A DNA stretch of 64,000 bases from Enterococcus innesii (GCA_018982785.1 JAHHEN010000002.1:439001-503000); one strand, 5' to 3'. Shown: positions 33,144-42,463, counted from the stretch's first letter. Program-made: numbers and translations. The notes: a model not told the origin generated them from the sequence alone.

Positions 33144-34064
33144 ATGAGTGAAAAGAAAAAAATACGCAAGCTCTTGCTGGCCTCGATTGTCGCTGGGAGT
33201 ATCTATGGCGGCGGTGCCTTGCTTTTTGGATTACTGGTCAGTTATAACGTTCTCTTGTTAGATGGAGTTTATACATTGATTGGTGCAGTGATGTCGCTAA
33301 TTGCTTTATATGTAGCAAAGTATATCCAAGCCCAAGATTTTGAACGTTTCCCATTCGGCAAAGAAGCGTTGATGCCATTAGTGGTATTTATTCAATATAG
33401 TATCATCTTGCTGATCTCAATTTATGGGATTATTGAGTCTGCCTTTAGTTTATTACACGTCAGTGACGGCATGATTGATCCAATCGGTTTGTATTTCTCA
33501 CTGGTTGGAACGATCTACTGCTTTTCCTTTTACCTGTACTTAAAAAAGAAACCACTGACTCATCCCTTTTATTGGGTGGAACTAGAACAATGGCGTTTCG
33601 GCTTTTTCTTTAGTCTGGGTGTCGTCGGTTCATTTCTTGTGTCATGGCTGATCCAAGCCAGTCCCTATGGAGATTTCGCGATGTATGTCGACCCAATCAT
33701 CTCCATCGGGATCACCTTGTTCTTTATTCAGCTTTCGATTAAAGAGTTGAAAGCGGCCATTCTGGAATTGACTTCTTCAACACCGAAAGAAGAACTACGC
33801 GAGTCCATCATGACGATCGTTGAAGAAGAATTGCGCGCAGAAGAAGTGGTGGACTTTGTGTTACGTACCGCTAAAGTCGGTAATCAAGTTATTGTGGAAT
33901 TAGATGTAGTGATTTTATCTGCCAGTCCTCTCGATACAGTAGGGCGGCAAGATCCCTTGCGAGAACGATTGAATCAAGCAATCAGCCAACAGATTTCCGG
34001 TTATTCCCTCTGGCTAAACATAAATTTTGTCGGAGACATCAAATGGGCGTATAGTGAGGAGTAA
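33144..34064 (+). CDS. Cation diffusion facilitator (CDF) family transporter
   Basis: 306 residues: six membrane helices in the first 210 residues and a C-terminal cytoplasmic domain of about 90 residues. 'LLLDGVYTLIGAVMSLIALYVAKY' in helix 2 and 'MYVDPIISIGITLFFI' in helix 5 carry Asp residues at the usual metal-site positions; 'ERFPFGKEALMPLVVF' is the family's basic loop. The normal HxxxD pair is partly changed, so the metal (Zn, Mn, Fe) is open. GAGGAA precedes the ATG at 33144; a longer frame from 33108 has no ribosome site. Confidence 0.82.
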   Translation: MSEKKKIRKLLLASIVAGSIYGGGALLFGLLVSYNVLLLDGVYTLIGAVMSLIALYVAKYIQAQDFERFPFGKEALMPLVVFIQYSIILLISIYGIIESAFSLLHVSDGMIDPIGLYFSLVGTIYCFSFYLYLKKKPLTHPFYWVELEQWRFGFFFSLGVVGSFLVSWLIQASPYGDFAMYVDPIISIGITLFFIQLSIKELKAAILELTSSTPKEELRESIMTIVEEELRAEEVVDFVLRTAKVGNQVIVELDVVILSASPLDTVGRQDPLRERLNQAISQQISGYSLWLNINFVGDIKWAYSEE

Positions 34065-34129
34065 GAATGGCTGCTAGGCGGTCACTGACGAAATCACCTT
34101 GTGAAAATGACAGAGAAAAGAGGAAACAA

Positions 34130-34966
34130 ATGACAATTCTGAAAACTTATGGAAAAATTACCGCAGCACTTTTTTTGCTAGCGGCAAGCATCAATTTATT
34201 TTTAGGCCCGCATCATGTGGCAGCTGGCGGTGTCAGCGGAATCGGTATTTTATTAGAGTCAGCACTCGGTTGGGATCGAGCAGCTGTTATTATGGTGTTG
34301 AATATTTTTATGCTTATTCTGGCCTATGCTTTCTTAGGGAAGGGGCCTTTTTTGAAAGTCCTCTATGGTAGTTTTGCTTTTCCAGTAGCAATTGCTTTAG
34401 TTCCGGAATATATGGTGGCTGAAGACCGGTTGCTTTCCGTGATTTTTGGCAGTGCGATTTTTGCTTTAGGAGTAGCGATTTTGTACAAAAATCAGTCTTC
34501 CAGCGGCGGCACAACGATTCCACCGCTGATTTTCAAGAAATACTTTAATTTGAATCCAGCGATTGGCTTGCTGGCGACCGATGCAATCGTTGTTTCCATG
34601 AACTTGTTCGTTTTCGGATTTGAAGAGTTCTTGTTTGCGATCTTATCGATCGTGATCACCTCTGGTGTGATGACCTACATTGAAACGGGCTTTAACCGGA
34701 AGAAATCCATCATGATCTTAAGTGAGAACCACGTGAATGAGATTCGAGAAGCGGTCTTTGATAAAACAGCTCGGGGTGCGACCTTGTTGGCTGCCCAAGG
34801 CGGCTACCAGCAAGCCGACAAGCAAGTGCTGCTGATCGTTGCCAGCGACCAAGAGTTTATGCAGATCAGACAAATCATTGAGACGATTGACCCAAAAGCG
34901 TTTGTGATCGTCAATAATGTCTCAGAAGTACTGGGGCAAGGTTTTAGTTATCATCCAATCGAATGA
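34130..34966 (+). CDS. YitT-family membrane protein (DUF161/DUF2179)
   Basis: 278 residues with five membrane helices ('NLFLGPHHVAAGGVSGIGILLES' is the classic YitT start; 'SSGGTTIPPLIFKKYFNLNPAIG' follows) and a C-terminal soluble DUF2179 domain ending 'IIETIDPKAFVIVNNVSEVLGQGF'. GAGGAAAC lies 4 bases before the ATG at 34130; an upstream ATG at 34067 also has a fair site. It follows the CDF gene closely and is probably co-transcribed. Transport function is assumed for the family, not shown. Confidence 0.85.
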   Translation: MTILKTYGKITAALFLLAASINLFLGPHHVAAGGVSGIGILLESALGWDRAAVIMVLNIFMLILAYAFLGKGPFLKVLYGSFAFPVAIALVPEYMVAEDRLLSVIFGSAIFALGVAILYKNQSSSGGTTIPPLIFKKYFNLNPAIGLLATDAIVVSMNLFVFGFEEFLFAILSIVITSGVMTYIETGFNRKKSIMILSENHVNEIREAVFDKTARGATLLAAQGGYQQADKQVLLIVASDQEFMQIRQIIETIDPKAFVIVNNVSEVLGQGFSYHPIE

Positions 34967-34993
34967 GCGTATTCTCGCTTGTTCAGCGTATGA

Positions 34994-35039
34994 AACCACC
35001 CTCGTCAAGGAGGCTATCTACTCGACGAGGGTGGTTTTT
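34994..35039. terminator. Bidirectional terminator between YitT and GntR genes
   Basis: AACCACCCTCGTC (34994-35006) pairs with GACGAGGGTGGTT (35024-35036) with T and A tracts outside. Confidence 0.85.
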
Positions 35040-35062
35040 AAGGTCCATGATTTTCAAATAGC

Positions 35063-35731
35063 TTACTCTGTAAAGTAATCGGGAAAGGCTTTTTCCACAA
35101 AAATCAGATCGTTATCAATGACATCAATGTGTTGTCCGACCAAGGGAGCAATTTTGGCTTGGTCTTTTTCTTTTAAGGTTGCTAAGATTTCTTCATGATC
35201 TTGCAAAATAATTTCCCAAGACAATTCCTCCACCTCTAAACGTAAGAAGCGGAAGCGATTTAATGGCAGATTGATCGTTTGTAGCCAATTCCAGACATTT
35301 TCTTTGTCGGCGATTTTATAAATCAACTGATGGAAGGCCTCGTCGAGTTGGAAAAACTCGATTTCATCCTTCAATTGGGCATAGGTTCGCTGCAAAATAA
35401 CGAGTTTTTCTAGTTCTTTCAGCTGTTCTTCTGTAACGGCTTGGCAGGCAGCTACGAATACTTCTTTTTCAAGCGTTTCTCTGACAAAACGAGCTTCTTC
35501 AATTTGTTTGATGCTGATTTTAGAAATATAGGTGCCACTTTGGGGAACGACATGGATCAGTGCTTCACGGCGCAGACGAATAATTGCTTCACGGATCGGC
35601 GTCCTACCAATGGTTAGCCGTTGCTCCAATTCCTTTTCAGATATTTTTTGACCGGGAATCAGCTTGGCGGTTAAGATCAACTCTTTGATTGATTCATAAG
35701 CTTGTGATTGAAAATTTGTAGGGTTCAACAT
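35063..35731 (-). CDS. GntR-family (FadR/FCD) regulator of hexuronate genes
   Basis: 222 residues: N-terminal winged helix 'QAYESIKELILTAKLIPGQKISEKELEQRLTIGRTPIREAIIRLRREALIHVVPQSGTYI' and a C-terminal FCD domain of about 140 residues with 'ARFVRETLEKEVFVAAC' and 'DEAFHQLIYKIADKENVW', including the D-x-x-x-H pair for a metal-bound acid ligand. It is divergent from uxuB-uxuA-uxaC and separated from it by two ACTA-type repeats, so it is probably the hexuronate repressor of UxuR/ExuR-like function (inference). Confidence 0.85.
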   Translation of the reverse strand: MLNPTNFQSQAYESIKELILTAKLIPGQKISEKELEQRLTIGRTPIREAIIRLRREALIHVVPQSGTYISKISIKQIEEARFVRETLEKEVFVAACQAVTEEQLKELEKLVILQRTYAQLKDEIEFFQLDEAFHQLIYKIADKENVWNWLQTINLPLNRFRFLRLEVEELSWEIILQDHEEILATLKEKDQAKIAPLVGQHIDVIDNDLIFVEKAFPDYFTE

Positions 35732-35818
35732 AAACGCTTCTTTCTGTATCAGGCATTCAATTCCCTTCGAAAGAAAAACTTTGAAGGAAGGTGCCTAGGG
35801 ATAGTTTTGAGTAATAAA

Positions 35819-35832
35819 ACTAGTATATAAGT
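35819..35832. promoter_or_regulatory. Operator copy 1, GntR/FCD-type
   Basis: ACTAGTATATAAGT, a near match to the repeat at 35883-35896, with half-sites ACT and AGT around a TATA core. It lies near the divergent regulator gene start. Confidence 0.55.
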
Positions 35833-35853
35833 TGAATAACCTTTTGTAAAGGC

Positions 35854-35896
35854 TTGCAATTCAGTACGGAATGAACTAGAATACTAATATATCAGT
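35854..35896 (+). promoter_or_regulatory. Promoter of the uronate operon with operator copy 2
   Basis: TTGCAA (35854-35859), 17 bases, TAGAAT (35877-35882). ACTAATATATCAGT (35883-35896) follows at once, covering the predicted start, the right place for repression. Confidence 0.65.
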
Positions 35897-35919
35897 TTTG
35901 AGAAAAAGGAGGAAGTAGG

Positions 35920-37515
35920 ATGTTTGATTTTGCTGCCTTGAAGCAGGCAGGAGTTACGATGCCGGTCGTTCCCAAAGAAGTGAGGGATCAATCAGATACT
36001 CAGTTTCAATGGCTACACTTTGGTGGGGGGAATTTGTATCGGGCTTTTCACGCAGAAGTAGCCCAAACGTTGATCGATCAACAAGCGTTGTCAAAAGGAA
36101 TCGTAGTGTGTGAAACCTTTGATGAACAAGTGATCGATCAAGTGTACGCGCCTTACGAGAATGACATTTTAGAAGTGATCATGCACGAAGGGGGACGGTT
36201 GGAGAAAAAATTGCTCCAGTCAACGGCGGCTAGTTATTATTGCCATCCTTCCCGCACTGCGAGTTATGAGCATATACGCAAAGTATTTCGTGAGCCGTCA
36301 CTACAATTGGTCACCGTAACAATCACAGAAAAAGGCTATGGCTTAAAAGACAGTCAGGGGAATTTTTTGCCTGTCGTCCAAGCGGATCTCGCTGCGGGTC
36401 CTCATCAGGTCAACCATACAATGAGCATTTTGGCTAGCTTTTTATGGGATCGTTTTCAATCAGGGGCTCTTCCGATCGCTATGGTCTCCACCGATAATTT
36501 TTCGCAAAATGGGCTCCGTTTCCAAGCGGCGATTGTCACCATCGCAAAAGAGTGGCAAAAGCTGGGGCATGTTTCAGAAGCGTTTGTTCGATACTTAGAA
36601 AACAACGCGCAAGTGACGTTTCCGTGGTCAATGATCGATCGGATTACGCCAAATCCTTCAACAGCAGTTGCAGAAGAATTAGCAGCAGCTGGCATTCAGC
36701 AGTTGCCAGTCATCCGGACCGATAAAGGAACGACGATCGCTCCGTTTGCTAACACAGAGGCGACTCATTACTTGGTGATTGAAGATGATTTCCCGAACGG
36801 TCGCCCGAATTTAGACAAAGCAGGGGTGATCTTGACGAGTCGAGAGATCGTAGACAAAACCGATAGTATGAAAGTCACAACTTGTTTGAATCCATTGCAT
36901 ACGGCAATGAGTTTGTTCGGCTGTTTACTCGGCTATACATCCATTGCTGCGGAAATGACCGATCCAGATATTGTCGCTTTGATCAAAGGAATCGGCTATC
37001 GTGAAGGCTTACCGGTAGTGGAAGATCCTGAGATCATTCAGCCAAAGAAATTTATCGATGAGGTGGTCGGTCTTCGTTTACCGAATCCGCTGATTCCTGA
37101 CACCCCACAGCGGATCGCCGCAGACACCTCACAGAAAATCGCCATCCGTTTTGGCGAAACCATCAAAAAGTATGTGGAGAAAGAAGGCTCGGCTTCTGAG
37201 CTGACTTTCATTCCCTTAGCGATTGCTGGCTGGTTGCGTTATCTCTTAGCGATCGATGATGAAGGCCATCTATTTGTCCCAAGTCCTGATCCCCTCTTAG
37301 CAGAATTGCAAGAGATTTTACGGGAGTGTCAGTTAGGGACAGCCGCCGATGTTCAAGGGATCATTCGCCCAATCTTAGCAAATCCGCAGATTTTCGGGTT
37401 GGATCTCTATCAAGCAGGAATCGCTGAAAACGTGGGTCACTTGTTCGCTAAGATGCTAGCAGGAACCGGCGCAGTCCGTAAAACATTACATGAAACAGTA
37501 GAAGGGATTGAATAA
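35920..37515 (+). CDS. uxuB: D-mannonate oxidoreductase (fructuronate reductase)
   Basis: 531 residues of the polyol/mannitol dehydrogenase family: N-terminal Rossmann domain with 'WLHFGGGNLYRAFHAEVAQTL', then 'MVSTDNFSQNG', and a helical C-terminal domain with 'VTFPWSMIDRITPNPS' and the catalytic Lys in 'KVTTCLNPLHTAMSLFGCLLGY', followed by 'QPKKFIDEVVGLRLPNPLIPDTPQRIA'. It reduces fructuronate to mannonate with NADH. The AGGAGG site lies 7 bases ahead. First gene of a three-gene operon; the enzymes in order would turn glucuronate into 2-keto-3-deoxygluconate. Confidence 0.9.
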   Translation: MFDFAALKQAGVTMPVVPKEVRDQSDTQFQWLHFGGGNLYRAFHAEVAQTLIDQQALSKGIVVCETFDEQVIDQVYAPYENDILEVIMHEGGRLEKKLLQSTAASYYCHPSRTASYEHIRKVFREPSLQLVTVTITEKGYGLKDSQGNFLPVVQADLAAGPHQVNHTMSILASFLWDRFQSGALPIAMVSTDNFSQNGLRFQAAIVTIAKEWQKLGHVSEAFVRYLENNAQVTFPWSMIDRITPNPSTAVAEELAAAGIQQLPVIRTDKGTTIAPFANTEATHYLVIEDDFPNGRPNLDKAGVILTSREIVDKTDSMKVTTCLNPLHTAMSLFGCLLGYTSIAAEMTDPDIVALIKGIGYREGLPVVEDPEIIQPKKFIDEVVGLRLPNPLIPDTPQRIAADTSQKIAIRFGETIKKYVEKEGSASELTFIPLAIAGWLRYLLAIDDEGHLFVPSPDPLLAELQEILRECQLGTAADVQGIIRPILANPQIFGLDLYQAGIAENVGHLFAKMLAGTGAVRKTLHETVEGIE

Positions 37516-37518
37516 AAA

Positions 37519-38625
37519 ATGGAAATGACATTTCGTTGGTATGGAAAAGAATACGATAAAATCAAGTTAGCAGATATCCGTCAAATTCCTGGGATGAAAG
37601 GCATCGTCGGTACACTCTTTGATTTGCCTGCTGGAGCAGTTTGGCCAAAAGAACGGATCAAGGCGCTCGTGGAAGAAGTCGAAGCAGCTGGACTTTCTCT
37701 GAAGGTGATCGAAAGTGTCAATATTCATGATGACATCAAGATTGGCTTGCCTTCGAGAGACCTGTATATCGAAAACTACAAAGAAACGATTCGTAATTTG
37801 GCAGCATACGGGATCGAAGTGATCTGCTATAATTTTATGCCGATTTTTGATTGGATCAAAACGGATCTCGATTATCGCTTAGCCGATGGTTCTTCTACGA
37901 TGGCATTTGAAAAAGCAGGGATCGACAAAGACCCAGAAGAGATCGTCAAAGAAGTTGAGGAGTCAAGCTCTGGCTATACCTTGCCAGGCTGGGAACCAGA
38001 ACGTTTGGCTCATGTCAAAGAATTGTTTGCTGCGTATAAGGATGTCGATGATGACAAATTAAGAGAAAACTTTGCTTATTTCCTAAAAGCCATCATTCCC
38101 ACCTGCGAAGAGGTCGGCATCAAGATGGCTGTTCATCCAGATGATCCTCCCTATTCGATTTTTGGTCTGCCGCGTATCGTTAAAAACCGTGATGATCTGG
38201 ATTGGGTCTGTAACGTGGTCGACAGTCCGTCAAATGGTATCACACTTTGTACTGGCAGTATCGCCGAAGACCCAGCCAATAATGTCTATGAGATTTTGGC
38301 TGAGTTTTGTCGCCGGGATCGAATTCCTTTTGCCCATGTACGTAACATTCAATACTTGGGCAATGACAAAGACTTTTATGAAGCACCGCATCTCTCCTCT
38401 GAAGGCTCGTTAGACATGTATCAGATCCTAGAAGCGATGTACAAAAATGGCTTTGACGGCTATATTCGACCAGATCATGGGCGAATGATCTGGGGAGAAA
38501 CGGGACGTCCAGGCTATGGCTTATATGATCGGGCGATCGGCGCTTCCTACTTATTAGGGTTGTGGGAAGCCATCGACAAGAGCGTGGGGCGTCAAGAAAA
38601 GGAGCGAAGAAATGTTTTTAACTGA
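37519..38625 (+). CDS. uxuA: Mannonate dehydratase
   Basis: 368 residues, typical UxuA length. A TIM-barrel enzyme that removes water from D-mannonate to give 2-keto-3-deoxygluconate. Seen: 'MTFRWYGKEYDKIKLADIRQIPG' start, 'CYNFMPIFDWIKTDL', 'VGIKMAVHPDDPPYSIFGLPRI', 'LCTGSIAEDPAN', 'FAHVRNIQ' and 'YIRPDHGRMIW', with metal-binding His and Cys residues of the family. It starts 3 bases after uxuB; a second ATG 6 bases later is possible. It overlaps uxaC by 14 bases. Confidence 0.93.
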   Translation: MEMTFRWYGKEYDKIKLADIRQIPGMKGIVGTLFDLPAGAVWPKERIKALVEEVEAAGLSLKVIESVNIHDDIKIGLPSRDLYIENYKETIRNLAAYGIEVICYNFMPIFDWIKTDLDYRLADGSSTMAFEKAGIDKDPEEIVKEVEESSSGYTLPGWEPERLAHVKELFAAYKDVDDDKLRENFAYFLKAIIPTCEEVGIKMAVHPDDPPYSIFGLPRIVKNRDDLDWVCNVVDSPSNGITLCTGSIAEDPANNVYEILAEFCRRDRIPFAHVRNIQYLGNDKDFYEAPHLSSEGSLDMYQILEAMYKNGFDGYIRPDHGRMIWGETGRPGYGLYDRAIGASYLLGLWEAIDKSVGRQEKERRNVFN

Positions 38626-40000
38626 CGATTTTATTTTGAAAAACAGCTTTGCCAAAGAGTTATACCATGGGTATGCAAAAAAGCAGCCGATCATTGATTA
38701 CCATTGCCATTTAGATCCGAAAGAGATTTTCGAAGACCAAAACTTCACCAATCTGACCCAAGCGTGGCTGGCGGGGGACCATTACAAATGGCGCTTGATG
38801 CGAGCCAATGGTGTTGCAGAATCTTTGATCACTGGCGATGCTGATGACTACGAAAAATTCTGTGCTTGGGCGCAGACCTTGGAGGCTTGCATTGGCAATC
38901 CATTATATGTCTGGACCAATTTGGAATTGAAGCGAATCTTTGGTATTGATGAGCGGTTGACACTAGCCAATGCAGCAAGCATTTGGGAAAAAGCCAATCA
39001 ACAGTTGCAGACGAAGGAATTTTCACCACGAGGGCTGATCAAAAAGATGGCCGTTGAGGTGATCTGTACGACGGATGATCCCATTGATTCGTTGACGTAT
39101 CATCAAAAGCTGGCAGAAGAATCCTTTGCTGTGTATCCTACCTTTCGTCCTGACAAAGCAATTAATCTGCAGAATTCAGAATTTCCAGCATACCTTAAGC
39201 AATTGGCTGCAGCTGCGAGCAAAGAAATCACTAGCTATCAAACGCTGGTTGAAGCATTGACCGTGCGTATTTCCTACTTCCAGCAACGGGGCTGTCGTTT
39301 AGCAGATCACAGTCTGTCACGTCTTGGAGAGGAAGCCTACGATACCGCTGCACTTGAAGCGATTTTTCAGAAGCGTTTGACCACTGGGACACTGACTAAT
39401 GAAGAAATCAGACAGTTTCAAACCGGCTTGCTGATTGACTTGATGCGCCAATACGCAAAGCAAGGCTGGACCGCGCAATTGCATCTGATGGCGACTCGCA
39501 ACAACAGTCAAAAGCTTTTCCAACAACTAGGGCCTGATAGCGGCGGTGATGCGATGGGAGACGACCGTCTAGCGAGGGGCTTAAGTCGGACATTGGCGCA
39601 GCTTCAGGCGGAAAGTTTATTGCCGAAGACGATTTTGTATTCACTGAACCCCAAAGATTATCCAGTGTTGACTGCGCTGATGGGGGCGTTCCAAGAAGAG
39701 AGCAAAGGCAAGCTGCAATTAGGCTCTGCTTGGTGGTTCAATGATACGTATTCTGGTATGCGACATCAGTTGACGACCCTAGCAGAAGGCGGGATTCTTG
39801 GAAACTTCGTCGGCATGCTGACGGATTCCCGCAGCTTTTTGTCTTATCCACGCCACGAGTATTTCCGGCGGATTTTGTGTCAGGTGATCAGTGAATGGGT
39901 GGAAGACGGTCAACTGCCAGCAGATGAAATGTATTTAGGGCAGATCGTCGCAGATATCTCTTATCACAATGCGAAAACCTACTTTGATTTTCCAAACTAA
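38612..40000 (+). CDS. uxaC: Glucuronate isomerase
   Basis: 462 residues. Interconverts D-glucuronate and D-fructuronate (also galacturonate and tagaturonate). 'PIIDYHCHLDPKEI' has the metal HxH at residues 31-33; 'QLHLMATRNNSQKLFQQLGPDSGGDAMGD', 'LGSAWWFNDTYSGMRHQL' and 'GMLTDSRSFLSYPRHEYFRRILC' are hallmark blocks. The start lies in the uxuA end with AAAGGAG upstream, so the genes are translationally coupled. It closes the operon. Confidence 0.93.
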   Translation: MFLTDDFILKNSFAKELYHGYAKKQPIIDYHCHLDPKEIFEDQNFTNLTQAWLAGDHYKWRLMRANGVAESLITGDADDYEKFCAWAQTLEACIGNPLYVWTNLELKRIFGIDERLTLANAASIWEKANQQLQTKEFSPRGLIKKMAVEVICTTDDPIDSLTYHQKLAEESFAVYPTFRPDKAINLQNSEFPAYLKQLAAAASKEITSYQTLVEALTVRISYFQQRGCRLADHSLSRLGEEAYDTAALEAIFQKRLTTGTLTNEEIRQFQTGLLIDLMRQYAKQGWTAQLHLMATRNNSQKLFQQLGPDSGGDAMGDDRLARGLSRTLAQLQAESLLPKTILYSLNPKDYPVLTALMGAFQEESKGKLQLGSAWWFNDTYSGMRHQLTTLAEGGILGNFVGMLTDSRSFLSYPRHEYFRRILCQVISEWVEDGQLPADEMYLGQIVADISYHNAKTYFDFPN

Positions 40001-40005
40001 TGACT

Positions 40006-40050
40006 ACTCGATTCGTTCTTGGCTTGCTAGAGAAGGGATCGAGTGTTTGT
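40006..40050 (+). terminator. Weak terminator after uxaC
   Basis: ACTCGAT (40006-40012) and ATCGAGT (40038-40044) form a 7-base stem with a large loop, then GTTTGT. Confidence 0.35.
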
Positions 40051-40138
40051 ATGGCTATTGTTAAAGTTGCGTCTGTTCATTTACTATTGGTAAGGAATCC
40101 AGTACTATGATAGAAAGATCAAAGAAGGAGCGAACAGT

Positions 40139-40465
40139 ATGAATCCATTCTATGAAGAAGTCTATGCGCTGGCGCGGCAGATCCCTTTTGGTAAAGTCGT
40201 CTCCTATAGTCAGATTGCGTGGAAATTGGGACAAATCAACGGCGCACGGGCAGTCGGTCGAGCGATGCGCTTGAGCCCTCAGGATGTCCCTGCTCATCGA
40301 GTCGTGCGGGCAGATGGCGTCTTAGTTGGTCCCTCCGCCAATGTGCGAAAAGCAGCACTCGTCGATGAAGGGGTGGTCTTCAAAGCCAGTGGTCGTATCG
40401 ATATGAAGGCTTGCAGTTGGTCCATGAGCGAGATCGCTCCCGCTCAAATGAAGGAGCCGTTATGA
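40139..40465 (+). CDS. Alkyltransferase-like protein (ATL), MGMT-type without the reactive cysteine
   Basis: 108 residues, the length of the DNA-binding MGMT/Ogt domain alone. 'YALARQIPFGKVVSYSQIAWKLG' and 'GARAVGRAMRLSPQDVPAHRVVRADG' are the winged helix with the Arg finger (Arg37). In true methyltransferases the motif is PCHRV; here it is PAHRV with Ala52, so the protein cannot accept a methyl group. ATL proteins bind O6-alkylguanine and hand it to nucleotide excision repair. The gene overlaps the next regulator gene by 4 bases, so it shares its mRNA, an odd pairing. Confidence 0.85.
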   Translation: MNPFYEEVYALARQIPFGKVVSYSQIAWKLGQINGARAVGRAMRLSPQDVPAHRVVRADGVLVGPSANVRKAALVDEGVVFKASGRIDMKACSWSMSEIAPAQMKEPL

Positions 40466-41169
40466 AAAAACGTGAATTTATCGTACAAGATCTGTTGAGT
40501 AAAATCTATCAGGAAGAATTTTCTGCCGGCAAACTACCCAACCAAAGAACCCTTGCGCAAACCTATGGTGTTTCTCGGTTTACGATCCAGCAAGCAATCA
40601 AAAACCTTGAAGAGATCGGGATCGTCAAAGTGGTTCAAGGTTCAGGGATTTTTATCCATGAAAAATGGGTAAAAAACCCAATGATCTTTAATTCCTTGAC
40701 CCGCACCCCTTATGACCGAATCCGTTCCAAAATGATTTCCTTGAATAGGGCGGCAGCAACGTTGGATGAGCAGCAGATTTTCCAAATAGGCCCAGACGAG
40801 GAAGTCTGGACCTTTGAACGAGTGCGGATCGTTAATTACAAAATCGAACAGCTGGAGACTTCTAAATTGCCCGTCAGCCTATTTCCCGAATTGACACAAG
40901 AAATCGTAGAGCACTCGATCCAACGCTATGTCGAAAGCTGCGGATACCGTATTTCCCACTACATCACCAGCTATACCCCCATCACCACATCGACCGCGCA
41001 ATCGGGCATTTTATTGTGCAAGCGGGGGACGCCGGCAATGCAGATCAGCAATCGGGCGATTTTAGAAGACGGCCGCGTGTATGAGTTCAGCAATATCGTT
41101 GCCATTGATTATGCCGTGACCTACATCCGTCCCTTTGACCGCGAGATCCATCGCTCACGCATCGATTGA
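40462..41169 (+). CDS. GntR-family regulator with UTRA domain (HutC type)
   Basis: 235 residues: winged helix 'FIVQDLLSKIYQEEFSAGKLPNQRTLAQTYGVSRFTIQQAIKNLEEIGIVKVVQGSGIFI' and a UTRA ligand domain with 'PDEEVWTFERVRIVN', 'LFPELTQEIVEHSIQRYVE' and 'TPAMQISNRAILEDGRVYEFSNIVAIDY'. The ATG at 40462 lies within the ATL stop (ATGA) and has AAGGAG in front. Adjacent is a PTS permease/dehydratase divergon; TAAAACCAGTCC repeats in that region may be its operators. Ligand probably a phosphosugar. Confidence 0.88.
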   Translation: MKKREFIVQDLLSKIYQEEFSAGKLPNQRTLAQTYGVSRFTIQQAIKNLEEIGIVKVVQGSGIFIHEKWVKNPMIFNSLTRTPYDRIRSKMISLNRAAATLDEQQIFQIGPDEEVWTFERVRIVNYKIEQLETSKLPVSLFPELTQEIVEHSIQRYVESCGYRISHYITSYTPITTSTAQSGILLCKRGTPAMQISNRAILEDGRVYEFSNIVAIDYAVTYIRPFDREIHRSRID

Positions 41170-41218
41170 TTTTGGAAAAGCAAATGTGCCAGTTGCGTTG
41201 TCCTTACCCAGAGAGAAG

Positions 41219-41256
41219 AAAGACATCCCCTGTCGATTGGACAGGGGATGTCTTTT
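41219..41256. terminator. Bidirectional terminator
   Basis: AAGACATCCCCTGTC and GACAGGGGATGTCTT form a perfect 15-base stem with a 5-base loop between the GntR gene and the converging dehydratase gene. Confidence 0.88.
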
Positions 41257-41263
41257 GTTGTGT

Positions 41264-42463
41264 TTAAGGAGTGATCAAAGTGCCGTCTGGTGTACGGCTC
41301 TGGGTCCATTCGTGAGGACGGTAAACCACGGGAAATTCCGCAGCTGCTGCTTCATCGAACGTGATTCCGATCCCACTTTTCTCGATGGGATAAAAATAGC
41401 CGTTTTCAGGTTGTGGACTACCGCCAAAGACCGACTGGGTATTTGCTGGGATCGCAATCGTTTCTTGGATCGCGGCATTGTGGAGATGGATATTTAGATG
41501 GGTGTTGACGGCTAAGCCGACAGGGCTGATATCAGACGGTGTGTGCCAAGCGATCCGAATGCCCATCGCATCGCAGAAGTGAGCCAATTTCAATGCTGGC
41601 GTGATCCCACCGATTTGCGAGACATGGGCACGCATAAAGTCGATCTGTTGATTTTTGACCAGCTCTTGCCATTCCATCGGATTATTGAACAATTCGCCGG
41701 TCGCGATCGGGGTCGCCGACTGGCTGCGGAGTTGCTGCAACCACTTGTTTTGATCCGGCGGCAAAATATCTTCGAGGAAAAAGAGATTAAAAGGTTCAGC
41801 GGCTTTTGCAAATTGAATCGCTTGGTTTGGATGCAGCCGTTCATGCACGTCGTGCAGCATTTGAAATTGATTGCCGTATCGTTCTTGGATCGCAGCAAAC
41901 ATTTTCAGTGTTGTGTCCATGTAGTCTGTTTGATCAAAATAGGAACCTGCGATGGGCTGATCGGGTGTTTGCAGTTGGCTAGGATTTCCACCATAAAAGC
42001 CTAATTGGCAACGGATATAGCGATACCCCTCAGCCAAGAAGCGATCGATTTCTTGGTAAAGGTCTTCGAGATTATCTGCCACGGCATGAGTATAGGCGGG
42101 AATCGCCGTACGCGCTTTTCCACCTAACAGTTGATACAATGGCATATCGGCTAATTGTCCCTTGATGTCCCATAAAGCCATGTCGACTCCTGAGATGGCA
42201 TTGTTGGTGATCGGACCATTCCGCCAGTAAGAATTGACATTCATCACTTGCCAAAGATCTTCGATTTGATTGGCATCGCGGCCAAGTAAGAGGGGGCGTA
42301 AATACTCGTCAACGACGGTTTTTACGGCTAGTGGGCGAAACTGGAAGGTTGCGCAGCCTAAGCCAGATACGCCTTTGTTCGTTTCTACTTTAACGACAAC
42401 AAGGTTATGGCGATCAGGTTTGATCGCAAAGGCTTTGACGTCGGTGATGATCGTTGGTGTCAT
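41264..42463 (-). CDS. Enolase-superfamily acid-sugar dehydratase (ManD/RspA type)
   Basis: 399 residues of the mandelate racemase/muconate lactonizing group. N-terminal capping domain ('[11 protein letters not shown]...[19 protein letters not shown]', '[37 protein letters not shown]'), then the barrel with '[35 protein letters not shown]' (first Asp and Glu metal ligands), '[13 protein letters not shown]' and '[13 protein letters not shown]' with a catalytic His. This set matches D-mannonate/D-gluconate dehydratases such as RspA. The ATG at 42463 is 8 bases after GGAG; an ATG 9 bases earlier lies too close to it. It would act on an acid sugar brought by the divergent PTS or on mannonate. Confidence 0.83.
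   Translation of the reverse strand: MTPTIITDVKAFAIKPDRHNLVVVKVETNKGVSGLGCATFQFRPLAVKTVVDEYLRPLLLGRDANQIEDLWQVMNVNSYWRNGPITNNAISGVDMALWDIKGQLADMPLYQLLGGKARTAIPAYTHAVADNLEDLYQEIDRFLAEGYRYIRCQLGFYGGNPSQLQTPDQPIAGSYFDQTDYMDTTLKMFAAIQERYGNQFQMLHDVHERLHPNQAIQFAKAAEPFNLFFLEDILPPDQNKWLQQLRSQSATPIATGELFNNPMEWQELVKNQQIDFMRAHVSQIGGITPALKLAHFCDAMGIRIAWHTPSDISPVGLAVNTHLNIHLHNAAIQETIAIPANTQSVFGGSPQPENGYFYPIEKSGIGITFDEAAAAEFPVVYRPHEWTQSRTPDGTLITP

Noticed and set aside
38141-38413. 90-codon plus-strand open frame inside uxuA
   Set aside because: Another frame of the conserved mannonate dehydratase gene, with no ribosome site and no recognisable domain.
41543-42004. 153-codon plus-strand frame over the dehydratase gene
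   Set aside because: Antisense shadow of the enolase-superfamily gene, which has recognisable catalytic motifs.
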